The notes: generated by a model not told the origin, from the letters alone. Shown: positions 47,231 through 55,835, numbered from the stretch's first letter. The stretch is DNA of 64,000 nucleotides from Ruminococcus sp. (GCA_017519145.1 JAFWTA010000026.1:1-64000); one strand, 5' to 3'. Made by a program: numbers and translations.

Positions 47231-48007
47231 TTATACCTGTTTTCTGTATCGTGTCGGAGTCACCCCGACTATCTTCTTGAACTGCCGCATAAAATGCTCC
47301 TCGTTGTCATAGCCGCACATTGCTGCCACCTGTGAAATGGTACAGCCTGTTTCCGTGAGTATTTCCTTAGCCTTTTCGATCTTGCCGCTGATAACATCGG
47401 CAATACAGGACACGCCGAAGGTCTCGCGGTAGAGGTGCTGGAAATACGACCGCGACATACTCACATATGCCGCCATGGTATCAACATTCCACTTCATCTG
47501 CGGATTGCGGTATATCTTCTCGCGGAGCTCAATGAGCATTGCGTAGTGGGGCTCCGAGGTCTGCACCTTGTCGCCGCCGCGGTTCATGGCGTCACCCGCT
47601 TTGACGAGCAGGAGCCTCATGAGATTTTCCAGCATCTTCGCTCTGCGGGACGCAAGAGAATAGTACTCAGAGGCTATATTGCGCATGAGCTCGCCTATAA
47701 AATTGGTGTCCGCGAACAGCACGGGGCGGTTGAATATCAGCTCCAGTGCATCTATGAACTCCCTTTCGTCTTCGCCGTCAAAGCATATCCAGTCGCAAAT
47801 GAGAGGGCCGTCCTCAGCCGAATAGACCACAGGAAGCCTTCCGTCGCAGATAATGAATGCGTCCTGCGGCACTCTCATGGTCAGACCGTTTATATCGAAC
47901 CGACATCGGCTCTTTGTAAGCATTATCATGTACTCGCCTGTTGCAGCCCTGCGAAAGACCGAGCTGCTGTCATATATGGAATTACAGCCTAAACACCGTA
48001 TATTCAC
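47231..48007 (-). CDS. AraC-family transcription regulator
   Basis: A 258-residue regulator. The C-terminal 100 residues hold two helix-turn-helix motifs of the AraC/XylS type (WNVDTMAAYVSMSRSYFQHLYRETFG and ISQVAAMCGYDNEEHFMRQFKK, then GVTPTRYRKQ). The N-terminal 150 residues are the ligand-sensing domain, with no clear cupin motif. Such proteins often respond to sugars. The start is a GTG at 48007 with AGGAG 7 nt upstream, which itself overlaps the stop of the glycosylase gene. The frame extends further upstream only into that gene. It is the third gene of an operon with rqcH and the glycosylase. Confidence 0.88.
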   Translation of the reverse strand: MNIRCLGCNSIYDSSSVFRRAATGEYMIMLTKSRCRFDINGLTMRVPQDAFIICDGRLPVVYSAEDGPLICDWICFDGEDEREFIDALELIFNRPVLFADTNFIGELMRNIASEYYSLASRRAKMLENLMRLLLVKAGDAMNRGGDKVQTSEPHYAMLIELREKIYRNPQMKWNVDTMAAYVSMSRSYFQHLYRETFGVSCIADVISGKIEKAKEILTETGCTISQVAAMCGYDNEEHFMRQFKKIVGVTPTRYRKQV

Positions 48008-48011
48008 AACA

Positions 48012-48530
48012 TCACTCCTCGCTTCCGATGAAACGCCACTCAACGTCCTTCCAGTACTCCCCTGCATAGTCTATTCCCACTCTTGGGGCAGTCCTTATTT
48101 CAGGACGGAAACCGTCGTCCTCGAACCAGATCTCCTCGCAATCGCGAAGATCAACACCATTGAAGCTTCCGTCGATCATCATATTTTTTGTCAGTTTTGC
48201 AGGCCCGTCAAATCTTACGCCTGCGCGGAGAAGCAGTCCCTGAGGCTGATCCTTCTCCCCTGTTATCACATTCATGAGCCAGTGCATACCGTAGCAAAGG
48301 TATACATATATAATACCGCTCTCACCGTAGAGCAGCTCCGTCCGCTTTGTTCTTCCCTTTGCAGCGTGGCAGCCCTTGTCCTCCTCGCCTCTGTACGCCT
48401 CCACCTCGGCAATGCGCTCGCGGAGCTCCGTACCGTCGGGAAGACGGTGTACCAGTATCTTTCCCACAAGGTCGGGAGCCGCCTCCAGAACATCGCGGTG
48501 AAAGAACTCGGGGTCTATCCTCTTGTTCAT
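48012..48530 (-). CDS. DNA-3-methyladenine glycosylase (AAG/MPG family)
   Basis: A 172-residue base-excision repair enzyme that removes alkylated purines. Conserved features are FFHRDVLEAAPDLVGKILVHR, EVEAYRGEEDKGCHAAKGRTKRTELLYG (containing the catalytic Glu and the DNA-intercalating region), YVYLCYGMHWLMNVIT and QGLLLRAG. At 172 residues it is a little shorter than the usual roughly 195-200 but has all core motifs. The ATG at 48530 follows GAGGG and is 1 nt past the rqcH stop. Confidence 0.93.
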   Translation of the reverse strand: MNKRIDPEFFHRDVLEAAPDLVGKILVHRLPDGTELRERIAEVEAYRGEEDKGCHAAKGRTKRTELLYGESGIIYVYLCYGMHWLMNVITGEKDQPQGLLLRAGVRFDGPAKLTKNMMIDGSFNGVDLRDCEEIWFEDDGFRPEIRTAPRVGIDYAGEYWKDVEWRFIGSEE

Positions 48531-48531
48531 A

Positions 48532-50283
48532 TCATACCCTCAGGCTCTGTTCAAGCTCGCGGTCGGGCTTTACAAAAGCCGTCTTGTAGTTGGTGAAGAT
48601 GACCTTGCCCGGCTTTGCGCCTGCGGGCTTCTTTACATAGCGCGCGAGGCAGTAGTCCACGGGAACAAGTCCCGAATCCCTGCCGCTGCTGTTGACCGCA
48701 GCTATCACCGCCGCCTCCTCTATGGTCTTGTCGGGAGGAGTCTCACCGTCCGTAAGAATAAGGACATGAGAGCCCGTGATGAGCTGTGTGTGCAGCCATA
48801 TATCGGTCTTTTCCGCAAATTTAAGGCTCAGCTGGTCATTCTGCTTGTTGTTGCGCCCCACAAGTATGGAGTAGCCGTCGCTGGACTTGTACTCAATGGG
48901 CGGCAGAGCCTTTGGCGGCTTTGCCTTTCCGCCTGCATAGCGGACATATCCCTGCTCACGCAGCTCCAGTCTCAGCTGGATTATATCGTTCTCGGAGGAA
49001 GCTCTGGTAAGTGAGTCGAATACGCTCTCCAGATACTGAAGCTCCTCCTCGCCTTTCTGTATCTGCTCCGCCAGCTTTTCCTCGGCAGTAACAGACTTCT
49101 TGTATTCACCGTAGTAATGCTGGGCATTCTGTGCGGGAGTCTTTCTCACGTCCAGAGGGATAGTCACCTGCGGACACTCCTCATCGTAGAAATTCTCCAC
49201 AACAGCACTGCTGTCGCCCTTCTGTATGCGGTACATATTTGCGGAGATAAGGTCGCCGAACAGCTTTGCACGGTCCTTGTCGGCACAGGCATCCAGCTCC
49301 TCACGCTGGGCGGCGATACGCCTTGAAGTCCTGTCCGTAAGGTTCATGAGCAGCTTGAAAAGATCGTTGGCACGCTGCTTTGTACGGGCTGCACGATCGC
49401 GCTCCGAATAGAAATAGTCCAGAAGCTCCGAGGGACCCGAAAGCTCCTTGGTATACATAAGTGTTCCGAACTGTGAAAGGCGCACGAAGGAGAAGTCCTT
49501 CAGCTGACCTTCCTTGTCGCTGACCACCGAAAAGCAGCACTCGCCTCCGAGCACCTGCTCACGGGTACGTTTTATGGTAAACAGCAGCCTGTCAAGCTGG
49601 TCGCTGCTGATGGTATCGCTGTCTATGTGCGCTCCCCTGCCTGCAAAGTAAGCCCACTCACGGGCAAGTATGGGGGAAATTCCCTCAAAAATGCGGATGA
49701 GAGCCTTTGAAAGCTCCTTGGGCTGAGTTCCGGCAAGGCGCTCCTTTATCTCCTCGGGCTCACAGGTGAGGAAATTCAGTCTGTCATCGCGCGGAGGGAG
49801 AGTGTACTCCATTCCCGGAAGCACCATTCGCTCACGGGACATCTCCTCGTCAACGCGCTTGATACTGTCGATGACTCTGCCATCTCCGCTTACTATTATA
49901 AGGTTTGAGCAGCGCCCCATTATCTCCACCGCAAGGGTGACGGTAACTATGTCGCCAAGCTCGTTTACGCACTCAAAGTCCAGAAAAAGTATACGCTCCA
50001 GACCATCCTGACGGATATCTATGAGCTTTCCGCTGCCGAGGCGCTTCCTGAGGAGCATACAGAACATAGGCGGAGTCTGAGGGTTATCCACGGTATTTTC
50101 GGTTATGTGTACTCTCGCACTGCCTGCATTTGCTGAGATGTACAGCTTTTTGCTGCCGCTTTTCGTGCGTATGGAGATGATGACCTCCTCACGGGAGGGC
50201 TGATGTATTTTCTCGACTCTTCCGCCGATAAGGGGGAGGAGTTCGTTCCTGACTGTATATAAAAATGCTCCGTCCAGAGCCAT
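48532..50283 (-). CDS. rqcH: NFACT-family ribosome quality control protein RqcH
   Basis: A 583-residue homologue of eukaryotic Rqc2. It binds stalled 50S subunits carrying peptidyl-tRNA and recruits alanine tRNA to add C-terminal alanine tails that mark the chain for degradation. The parts are NFACT-N (MALDGAFLYTVRNELLPLIGGRVEKIHQPSREEVII), a helix-hairpin-helix segment (about 190-270), a central coiled coil (about 290-430) and the NFACT-R domain (GRNNKQNDQLSLKFAEKTDIWLHTQLITGSHVLI). Older annotations call it fibronectin-binding protein. The start follows AAAGGA, and a TATAAT lies about 85 nt upstream without a good -35. Confidence 0.93.
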   Translation of the reverse strand: MALDGAFLYTVRNELLPLIGGRVEKIHQPSREEVIISIRTKSGSKKLYISANAGSARVHITENTVDNPQTPPMFCMLLRKRLGSGKLIDIRQDGLERILFLDFECVNELGDIVTVTLAVEIMGRCSNLIIVSGDGRVIDSIKRVDEEMSRERMVLPGMEYTLPPRDDRLNFLTCEPEEIKERLAGTQPKELSKALIRIFEGISPILAREWAYFAGRGAHIDSDTISSDQLDRLLFTIKRTREQVLGGECCFSVVSDKEGQLKDFSFVRLSQFGTLMYTKELSGPSELLDYFYSERDRAARTKQRANDLFKLLMNLTDRTSRRIAAQREELDACADKDRAKLFGDLISANMYRIQKGDSSAVVENFYDEECPQVTIPLDVRKTPAQNAQHYYGEYKKSVTAEEKLAEQIQKGEEELQYLESVFDSLTRASSENDIIQLRLELREQGYVRYAGGKAKPPKALPPIEYKSSDGYSILVGRNNKQNDQLSLKFAEKTDIWLHTQLITGSHVLILTDGETPPDKTIEEAAVIAAVNSSGRDSGLVPVDYCLARYVKKPAGAKPGKVIFTNYKTAFVKPDRELEQSLRV

Positions 50284-50402
50284 AAGATCAATCCTTTGCT
50301 GTTTTATTGTGAAAGAGTGATAAGACTGACAACGCTGCTCTGTTGGAATTGCACATATTCTTTTCCATGTTTATTATAACATTTTGTGCGCTGCCAATCT
50401 AA

Positions 50403-51221
50403 TCAAATATTGCGATATACAAGAAGCTCAAAGTCAGCTTTTGTGCTCAGGCTGTCCAGCTTTGCAAGGCGCTCCTGCTGATCCCGTCCCGTGCGGTAAT
50501 AGTAAGGAGTCATGGAGAACAGTGCCATGATGTCCTCGGAGGATGTCAGCTCCATATTATATGTTACTTTTTGTGCACGAATAAACCCGAAGCCTTCAAG
50601 CTCATAGGGCTTTACTTCGTTCTTGTAGGGGGTGTCGTACACAGCCTGCTTCAGCTCCCAGAGGTGGTCTGCCGAGGGTATAGCCATTATCATGATGCCG
50701 CCCTTTTTCAGTACTCTGCGGAACTCCTCTCCGCAGTAGGGTGCAAAAAGAGTCACCAGCATATCGCAGGAGCTGTCCGCCGCAGGAATGTGGAAAACGC
50801 TTGCCACAGCCAGTTCAGCATCTTTGCATAGCTTTGCGCAGTATTCAACTGCTGCTTTGGATATGTCTATGCCGCAGACCTCTGCCGCAATATCATGCTG
50901 CTTTAACTGCTCAATTATTGCGCTCGTATAGTAGCCCTCGCCGCAGCCTGCGTCAATAATAGTTCCGCCCGTAAAATGGTCTGTGACTGCGGTACAGAGT
51001 GCATCACACAACGGCTTATAGTACCCCTTGCCGAGGAAGCTCCTCCTCGCCTGCACCATGAGCTTGTTATCGCCGTGAACAGTCTTGCCCATGTGCTTTG
51101 AAAGCAGCAGATTGACGTAGCCGCTCTTTGCCCTGTCGAAGCTGTGCCTGCTTGGACAGATGTAGGAATTTCCCGATATATCAAGTTTTTGTCCGCATAC
51201 GGGACATATGAATACGCTCAT
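50403..51221 (-). CDS. rlmA: RlmA-type 23S rRNA guanine-N1 methyltransferase
   Basis: A 272-residue SAM methyltransferase expected to methylate a guanine in domain II of 23S rRNA. The zinc site is plain: Cys6, Cys9, Cys22 and His26 in FICPVCGQ and YICPSRHSFD. The family's signature FDRAKSGYVNLLLSKHMG follows, and then the SAM motif TIIDAGCGEGYYT and MLVTLFAPYCGEEFRRVLKKGG. RlmA-I and RlmA-II modify neighbouring guanines and cannot be separated by eye. The start lies 9 nt after the trmK-nif3 stop, with GAGGTG overlapping that stop. Confidence 0.9.
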   Translation of the reverse strand: MSVFICPVCGQKLDISGNSYICPSRHSFDRAKSGYVNLLLSKHMGKTVHGDNKLMVQARRSFLGKGYYKPLCDALCTAVTDHFTGGTIIDAGCGEGYYTSAIIEQLKQHDIAAEVCGIDISKAAVEYCAKLCKDAELAVASVFHIPAADSSCDMLVTLFAPYCGEEFRRVLKKGGIMIMAIPSADHLWELKQAVYDTPYKNEVKPYELEGFGFIRAQKVTYNMELTSSEDIMALFSMTPYYYRTGRDQQERLAKLDSLSTKADFELLVYRNI

Positions 51222-51230
51222 TTGCTCACC

Positions 51231-52688
51231 TCAGACATACTCGCAGGGATCTGTTGAGGACTCCGCTATCTCTATGTCCAGCAGTGGGAACTTCTCCTCC
51301 AGAACACGGCGAAGCTCCTCAAGAACGATGTTCTCGGTGTGGAAATGTCCGCAGTCCAGCAGAGCGATATCGTAGTTGTTGGCATCTATCCAGACATCGT
51401 GCTTTACGTCACCTGTTATGAGTGCATCGCAGCCTTTTTCTCTTGCAAGGCCCAGCATTGAGCCTCCTGAACCGGAACAAAAAGCAATTTTTGACACAAG
51501 CTTATTGCTGCAGCGTGAAGTCCTTACATACTCGCAGCCGAAGATGTCCTTGCAGGTCTCCGCAAGAGCTCTCGCTGAAACTTCCTCATTCAATGTCACT
51601 ATCCAGCCCAGATTGTTTCCGCCGCCAAGCTCCTCAAAGGGCTCGGGCTCCCCTCCGAGCACCAATTTTTCGCCTAATTTACGCAGAATAACGCCGTTTG
51701 TGCCGCCCTCAGCTATATCAAGATTGGTGTGCATACAAACCGCTCCGATGCCGCTTGCAATAAGCTTATAGACGGGGTCGCTGCACTTTATGCTTCTGCG
51801 CGGCTCAAAAATAACGGGATGATGGGAGATAATAAGCTCGGCGCACTTCAGGTCTGCCTCGTCCACCGCTTCGGACGTGATATCAAGGCTCAGCAGTATT
51901 CTGCTGCACTCCTGCTCTACGCTGTCCACAAGATATCCCGAGTTATCCCACTTCTCCTGAGCAGCAAAGGGATAGAGCCCGTCAAGGTAGTCGATAACAT
52001 CACTTATCTGCTCAACGCCCATTCCCATTGTAACCTTTTGTGCAAGTGCCTTATAGTGCTGAGAATCTGAGTTCCTGCCTGCTTTTTCAAGGTTTTCCGC
52101 AACCTTTTCAAGGCGCTCCGCCTCACGGGCACGGTACTTATTGGCAGTTTCGTCCTCATCATCGAAAAATCCGCAGACAGACTCGGCTTCGGTAAGCCTT
52201 CTCGGGAAGGGGCAGTACTCTGCTGTCATTATAACATACAGCTTGTCGCCCTCCTCAGCCACACACTCCCCGGTTATCTCCATGTTATACTCATAGAGCT
52301 TTCTGCGGAGGATCTCGGGCTTGGTCATAGGCTGAAGGATCCAACGGATATTCATTTTATCTACGGAATCTATTCTAACTGCTCCGATTATATCAGCTAT
52401 GGTCTCGCCGCCCATGCCTGCAATGACTACATCTGATACTCCGTCCAGCGACACATTCTCAAGTCCGTCGGAGAGCACGAGCTCCACCTTATCCTGTATG
52501 CCAAATTTCTCAACTGTATTTCTTGCGGAGTCAAGAGGTCCCTCCTTAACGTCGGAGGCAATGACCCTGCTGCACTTTCCGCTGTTTACAAGCTCTGCCG
52601 CGAGGTAGGCGTGATCCGTTCCCACATCGACAGCGATCCCCTCTCCGCTTACGAGCTCCGCTATTTTTTTCAGTCTGTTATCAAGCAT
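51231..52688 (-). CDS. TrmK-Nif3 fusion: tRNA m1A22 methyltransferase plus DUF34/NIF3 protein
   Basis: A single uninterrupted 485-residue frame joins two proteins that are normally encoded by neighbouring genes. Residues 1-225 are TrmK: MLDNRLKKIAELV, the SAM site GIAVDVGTDHAYLAAEL, IAGMGGETI and LQPMTKPEILRRKL. They end in a helical region EAERLEKVAENLEKAG. Residues 230-485 are NIF3/DUF34: QISDVIDYLDGLYPFAAQEKWDNSGYLV, the metal ligands in ISHHPVIFEP, MHTNLD, and GDVKHDVW plus GHFHTE. TrmK methylates adenine 22 of tRNAs; the NIF3 role is unsettled. ATG 52688 is favoured since GAGGTG lies 5 nt upstream. Confidence 0.92.
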   Translation of the reverse strand: MLDNRLKKIAELVSGEGIAVDVGTDHAYLAAELVNSGKCSRVIASDVKEGPLDSARNTVEKFGIQDKVELVLSDGLENVSLDGVSDVVIAGMGGETIADIIGAVRIDSVDKMNIRWILQPMTKPEILRRKLYEYNMEITGECVAEEGDKLYVIMTAEYCPFPRRLTEAESVCGFFDDEDETANKYRAREAERLEKVAENLEKAGRNSDSQHYKALAQKVTMGMGVEQISDVIDYLDGLYPFAAQEKWDNSGYLVDSVEQECSRILLSLDITSEAVDEADLKCAELIISHHPVIFEPRRSIKCSDPVYKLIASGIGAVCMHTNLDIAEGGTNGVILRKLGEKLVLGGEPEPFEELGGGNNLGWIVTLNEEVSARALAETCKDIFGCEYVRTSRCSNKLVSKIAFCSGSGGSMLGLAREKGCDALITGDVKHDVWIDANNYDIALLDCGHFHTENIVLEELRRVLEEKFPLLDIEIAESSTDPCEYV

Positions 52689-52745
52689 ATTGCACCTCAT
52701 CTATAGTAAAATAGCGCACCGCATAGCAGTACGCATAAACAAAAC

Positions 52746-52771
52746 CAAGCACAGCCGTTTCCGACTGTGCT
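52746..52771 (-). terminator. Terminator of the zinc-ribbon gene
   Basis: AAGCACAG-type stem (52746-52756 with 52761-52771, one G-U pair); minus strand continues GGTTTTGTTT. Confidence 0.75.
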
Positions 52772-52785
52772 TTCGGTCTCATTAA

Positions 52786-53061
52786 TTATGCCTCGTTCAT
52801 CTTTGCGAAGCAGTCGCTGCAGTAAACAGCTCTTCCTTCCTTGGGCTCGAAAGGAACCTTTGCCTCGCCGCCGCATGAAGCACAGACTGCTGTGTACATT
52901 ACACGCTCAGCCTTGCCTGCATTTTTTCTGGCGTCACGACATGATTTGCATCTCTGGGGCTCGTTCACGAAGCCTTTCTCTGCATAAAATTCCTGTTCGC
53001 CTGCGGAGAAAATGAACTCCTGTCCGCACTCCTTGCAAACTAATGTCTTGTCTTCGTACAT
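52786..53061 (-). CDS. Small zinc-ribbon protein
   Basis: A 91-residue protein with four CxxC pairs forming two likely zinc sites: CKECGQEF with CKSCRDARK, and CASCGGEA with CSDCFAKM. The first half matches the zf-trcl 'probable zinc-ribbon' domain (LVCKECGQEFIFSAGEQEFYAEKGF, then PQRCKSCR). The second half is typical of CxxC-(x17)-CxxC proteins. It probably binds nucleic acid or protein; the function is unknown. The start ATG follows GAGGT. It has its own terminator and a structured leader. Confidence 0.85.
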   Translation of the reverse strand: MYEDKTLVCKECGQEFIFSAGEQEFYAEKGFVNEPQRCKSCRDARKNAGKAERVMYTAVCASCGGEAKVPFEPKEGRAVYCSDCFAKMNEA

Positions 53062-53154
53062 AGTACAATACCTCGCTTAATTTTTTTCGACCACGGTCGG
53101 ATTTCCACCCACATCTTTGTAAAACAACGCTCTTCTGGGTTGAGCTACACGGTC
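53062..53154 (-). other. Pseudoknot-prone, tRNA-like leader of the zinc-ribbon gene
   Basis: The RNA between the sigma-factor stop and the zinc-ribbon start can form GCTC/GAGC (53142-53145 with 53129-53132). Its loop sequence ACCCA (53136-53140) pairs exactly with TGGGT downstream (53107-53111), giving an H-type pseudoknot. It also holds a TTGT/ACAA hairpin and a CGACCGTGGTCG hairpin (53088-53099) followed by A7. The 5' GACCGTG can pair with CGTGGTC near the 3' end. The 5' half resembles a tRNA D-arm, but the T-loop is not tRNA-like. Confidence 0.4.
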
Positions 53155-53159
53155 ATATT

Positions 53160-53750
53160 TTAATTTGTGTCATGCATTACTGCACGGATCTTTTTTCTCG
53201 CACGCTGCATAGCATTGTCCACTGCTTTTTCGGTGATCCCCAGCTTTTCCGCGGTATCCTTATAGCTGAGTCCCTGTACACACAGTGTCAGGACGTTAAG
53301 CTCCGTGAGAGACAGCACCGAGCATATAGTCTTCCACAGCCCGGAAAAAAATTCTTTGTAAAAATAAATGCTTTCCGGAGTTTCCTCCACAGACAGTATA
53401 TCCTCAGCCTCGTCTTCGTCGATCCTTTCCGTAAGTGAGAGATCCTTCACCGTCTTTCTGGACAGGGTCCTCATACGGTTTACGATGCACACCTCAGCAA
53501 AGGTAGAGAACTTCACCCCTTTCTTCGGATCAAAAGCCTCAATAGCCTTCAGAAGGCTCATCATGCCCTCCTGATGGAGGTCATCACAGTCAGATTCCGA
53601 ATTGGCGAAGATCTCCGACTTTATGAAAACAAGTCTTGAAAAGCGTGATATCAGAACAGCAGCAGCTGCTTTGTCGGTCTTGCCGAGCACAGCCAGCTCC
53701 TCGTCTGTTTTGCTGTTAAGTTCATTCAAATCGTGATCCAGATCAAGCAA
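53160..53750 (-). CDS. Sigma-70-family factor, SigH-like
   Basis: An RNA polymerase sigma factor of about 196 residues in the SigH/Spo0H size class. Region 2 is visible as DDLHQEGMMSLLKAIEAFDPKKGVKFSTFAEVCIVNRM. Region 4 is LTELNVLTLCVQGLSYKDTAEKLGITEKAVDNAMQRARKKI, and there is no region 1. The start is uncertain. I chose TTG at 53750, 5 nt after GGTGG. The frame stays open to a GTG at 53816, but that codon lies inside the terminator hairpin of the upstream gene. It may control competence, stationary-phase or cell-envelope genes. Confidence 0.85.
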   Translation of the reverse strand: MLDLDHDLNELNSKTDEELAVLGKTDKAAAAVLISRFSRLVFIKSEIFANSESDCDDLHQEGMMSLLKAIEAFDPKKGVKFSTFAEVCIVNRMRTLSRKTVKDLSLTERIDEDEAEDILSVEETPESIYFYKEFFSGLWKTICSVLSLTELNVLTLCVQGLSYKDTAEKLGITEKAVDNAMQRARKKIRAVMHDTN

Positions 53751-53797
53751 GATATCCACCCAACAATCCGCATTTTTCCATACAAATAATTTTATTG

Positions 53798-53831
53798 CCG
53801 ACTCTCCTCGGAGCACTCCGAAGAGAGTCGG
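53798..53831 (-). terminator. Hairpin after the DivIVA-like gene
   Basis: A nearly perfect 34-nt palindrome (CCGACTCTC ... GAGAGTCGG with inner TCGGAG/CTCCGA), 16 nt after the stop. The tail is only A/T-rich, so some read-through into the sigma gene is likely. Confidence 0.7.
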
Positions 53832-53846
53832 TAAATTTGTCGGTTA

Positions 53847-55382
53847 TCAGTTTTCCTTTGCAGCTTCTTCCTCGGCAGCCTTGAGAAGCTCTGCCATATC
53901 GAAGTTGAAGTTTGCGCTCTTGTTGCCCTGTGCAGGCTTGTTGTTCTGCTGCTGGTTCTGAGCAGGAGCCTGAGCGGGCTTGTTGTTATTATTGTTCTTG
54001 TTGTTATTATTGTTCTTATTAGCGTTATTGAAGTTGCCTACATTAGCAAAAGGGTCGCTGTTTTCAGCAGGCTTAGCTGAAGGCAGCTCACTGAGATCAG
54101 CCTTGGGAGCCTTTGAAGGGCTGAATTCTGCTCTGGGAGCCTCAGCCTTCTTCACGCTGTTATCGGACTTGGCAACGTCAACAGTCTTGCGAGCCTCACC
54201 GATGATGTTCTGAGCCTCGTTCATTCTGCTTGAGCACTGACCTGTAAGGTTATTGAGAACAGAAGCAATATCTGTGAACTTGCTGTTTACGCTCTCGATC
54301 TCTGTAAGGAGCATCTCGCGTACAGTCTTGGACATTGCATTGACCTTATCTGCATGAGTATTAGCCTCATCAACAGTGTTCTTAGCCTGATTGTTAGCCT
54401 CCTTTATGCAAGCCTCAGCAGCTGCGTTTGCGTTGGCAACAGCCTTCTCAGCCTCGTTATTAGCATCCTTGAGGATCTGTGCAGCCTTGTCGTTAGCTTC
54501 CTTGGTAACAGCCTCAGCATCCATCTTAGCCTGATTCTTGATCTGGTTAACGTTCTTCTGAGCCTCAGCAAACATAGCGCCCATCTGAGCGATAGGATCA
54601 GTAGACTCTTCCTTGAGCTTGGTGATCTGCTCGTTGAGAGCCTTGATCTCCTCATCCTTCTTAGCCAGCTGCTCGCTGATCTTGGAGGACTCATCGCCCT
54701 TCTTTGTAAGCTCAGCGATCTTGCTGTCCTTATCAGCCAGTTCCTTAGCCTTTGCAGCCAGATCCTTATTCTTATTGTTAAGTTCTTCTGTGATCTTTGC
54801 AAGCTCCTGCTTGATCTTAGCTACCTCGCCGTCAGCATTTCCGCCTGCAGCGATAGCAGCGCCTGCTGAAGCAGCCTTAGCCTCGGCAGCCTTGAGTCTG
54901 CTTCTGAGATCCTCGATCTCCTTCTTTGCAGCCTCGAGAGCAGCAGTTGTCTGTGCATTAGCCTGTGCGTTATTTCCTGCTGAAGCAGCCTTAGCCTCTG
55001 AAGCCTTGAGCTGTTCCTTGAGGGTCTCTATTTCCTTCTTAGCAGCTTCCAGAGCAGCAGCAGCCTGAGCGCCGCCTGCACCTGCACCGCCTGCAGCCTT
55101 GAGCTGTGCGATAGTTTTCTGGAGCTCTTCGTTTTCTTTCTTAGCAGCTCTGAGAGCATTATTGGAGGTATTGAGCTTCTCCTGAAGATTCTCCACCTGA
55201 TTTCTGTACTTTATAACCTCCTGAGGGTCAGAAGCACCGCCTTCCTTAGAAGCTTTAAGCTCGTCCTCGAGAGCAACGATCTTTGAATTGAGTTCGTCAA
55301 GGTAAGTAATAACGTCTTCCTTTACGAAACCTCTTTGACCCATCTTGGTTTCTCTTAATACTGTTGGTGACTGTTCGCCCAT
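53847..55382 (-). CDS. DivIVA-like coiled-coil protein
   Basis: A 511-residue cytoplasmic protein. The N-terminus (KMGQRGFVKEDVITYLDELNSKIVALEDEL) resembles the membrane-targeting DivIVA/GpsB domain. About 330 residues of Ala/Lys/Glu-rich coiled coil follow, with heptads and internal repeats such as AAKKEIE(T/D)L, then a second coiled coil (about 270-400). The C-terminal tail is Asn/Gln-rich (about 435-490) and ends in a short helix (NFNFDMAELLKAAEEEAAKE). Its place directly after ftsZ suggests a role in division-site or pole organisation. It has its own promoter and a structured leader of about 150 nt. Confidence 0.75.
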   Translation of the reverse strand: MGEQSPTVLRETKMGQRGFVKEDVITYLDELNSKIVALEDELKASKEGGASDPQEVIKYRNQVENLQEKLNTSNNALRAAKKENEELQKTIAQLKAAGGAGAGGAQAAAALEAAKKEIETLKEQLKASEAKAASAGNNAQANAQTTAALEAAKKEIEDLRSRLKAAEAKAASAGAAIAAGGNADGEVAKIKQELAKITEELNNKNKDLAAKAKELADKDSKIAELTKKGDESSKISEQLAKKDEEIKALNEQITKLKEESTDPIAQMGAMFAEAQKNVNQIKNQAKMDAEAVTKEANDKAAQILKDANNEAEKAVANANAAAEACIKEANNQAKNTVDEANTHADKVNAMSKTVREMLLTEIESVNSKFTDIASVLNNLTGQCSSRMNEAQNIIGEARKTVDVAKSDNSVKKAEAPRAEFSPSKAPKADLSELPSAKPAENSDPFANVGNFNNANKNNNNNKNNNNNKPAQAPAQNQQQNNKPAQGNKSANFNFDMAELLKAAEEEAAKEN

Positions 55383-55530
55383 GGTACACTCCGTTCCCCT
55401 CGGTGAGACCGAGGTAAAAAATTAAGGAATAAGAACCCATACTCAGTTTCTGTGAAGGTCCGTTTTGGTGAATTTGCATATAAAAAAGCCTTCACAGCCC
55501 ACGAATACAGGTTCTGATGATTATGCCTTA
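55383..55530 (-). other. Structured leader of the DivIVA-like gene
   Basis: A perfect 9-bp helix CTGTGAAGG/CCTTCACAG (55489-55497 with 55450-55458) and a second hairpin CCTCGGT/ACCGAGG (55398-55414) lie between promoter and start. The second sits just before the ribosome site, where it could affect translation. Confidence 0.45.
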
Positions 55531-55535
55531 CATAA

Positions 55536-55564
55536 ATTATAACATATTGAATATATTATTTCAA
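55536..55564 (-). promoter_or_regulatory. Promoter of the DivIVA-like gene
   Basis: Minus strand: TTGAAA (55559-55564), 17 bp, TATAAT (55536-55541). The stretch from here to the ftsZ terminator is AT-rich with no gene seen. Confidence 0.8.
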
Positions 55565-55794
55565 CTACCCAAATGTAGAAAATTTAAACTGATTTTAGTG
55601 CAATTTACTATAAAAACAGTAAAAAATATACTAAGTGTTAAAAAATTGGTAGATTAGTTTAACTATATGAGTTATAATTATTTAGTTAGTAAAAGTTTGA
55701 TAATATAAATTGTATAAAGAAAAACAATATCAAGACTGCACAATGAACAGCAATATCATACTGTTTTTAAGCCCATCACCTATTCTTCCGGCAA

Positions 55795-55826
55795 ACAAAA
55801 AAAGCGGTCCATACGGACCGCTTGTA
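55795..55826 (-). terminator. ftsZ terminator
   Basis: AAGCGGTCC-4 nt-GGACCGCTT hairpin with seven Ts on the minus strand. Confidence 0.92.
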
Positions 55827-55835
55827 TTTGCTTTA

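Noticed and set aside
53087..53154. Possible tRNA on the minus strand
   Set aside because: The acceptor and D-arm look tRNA-like, but the anticodon stem does not pair, the conserved GG of the D-loop and the TTC of the T-loop are missing, and there is no CCA. Kept as a structured leader instead.
53751..53816. GTG at 53816 as the sigma factor start
   Set aside because: The codon sits inside the terminator hairpin of the upstream gene and lacks a ribosome site, and the extra 22 residues show no sigma-factor similarity.
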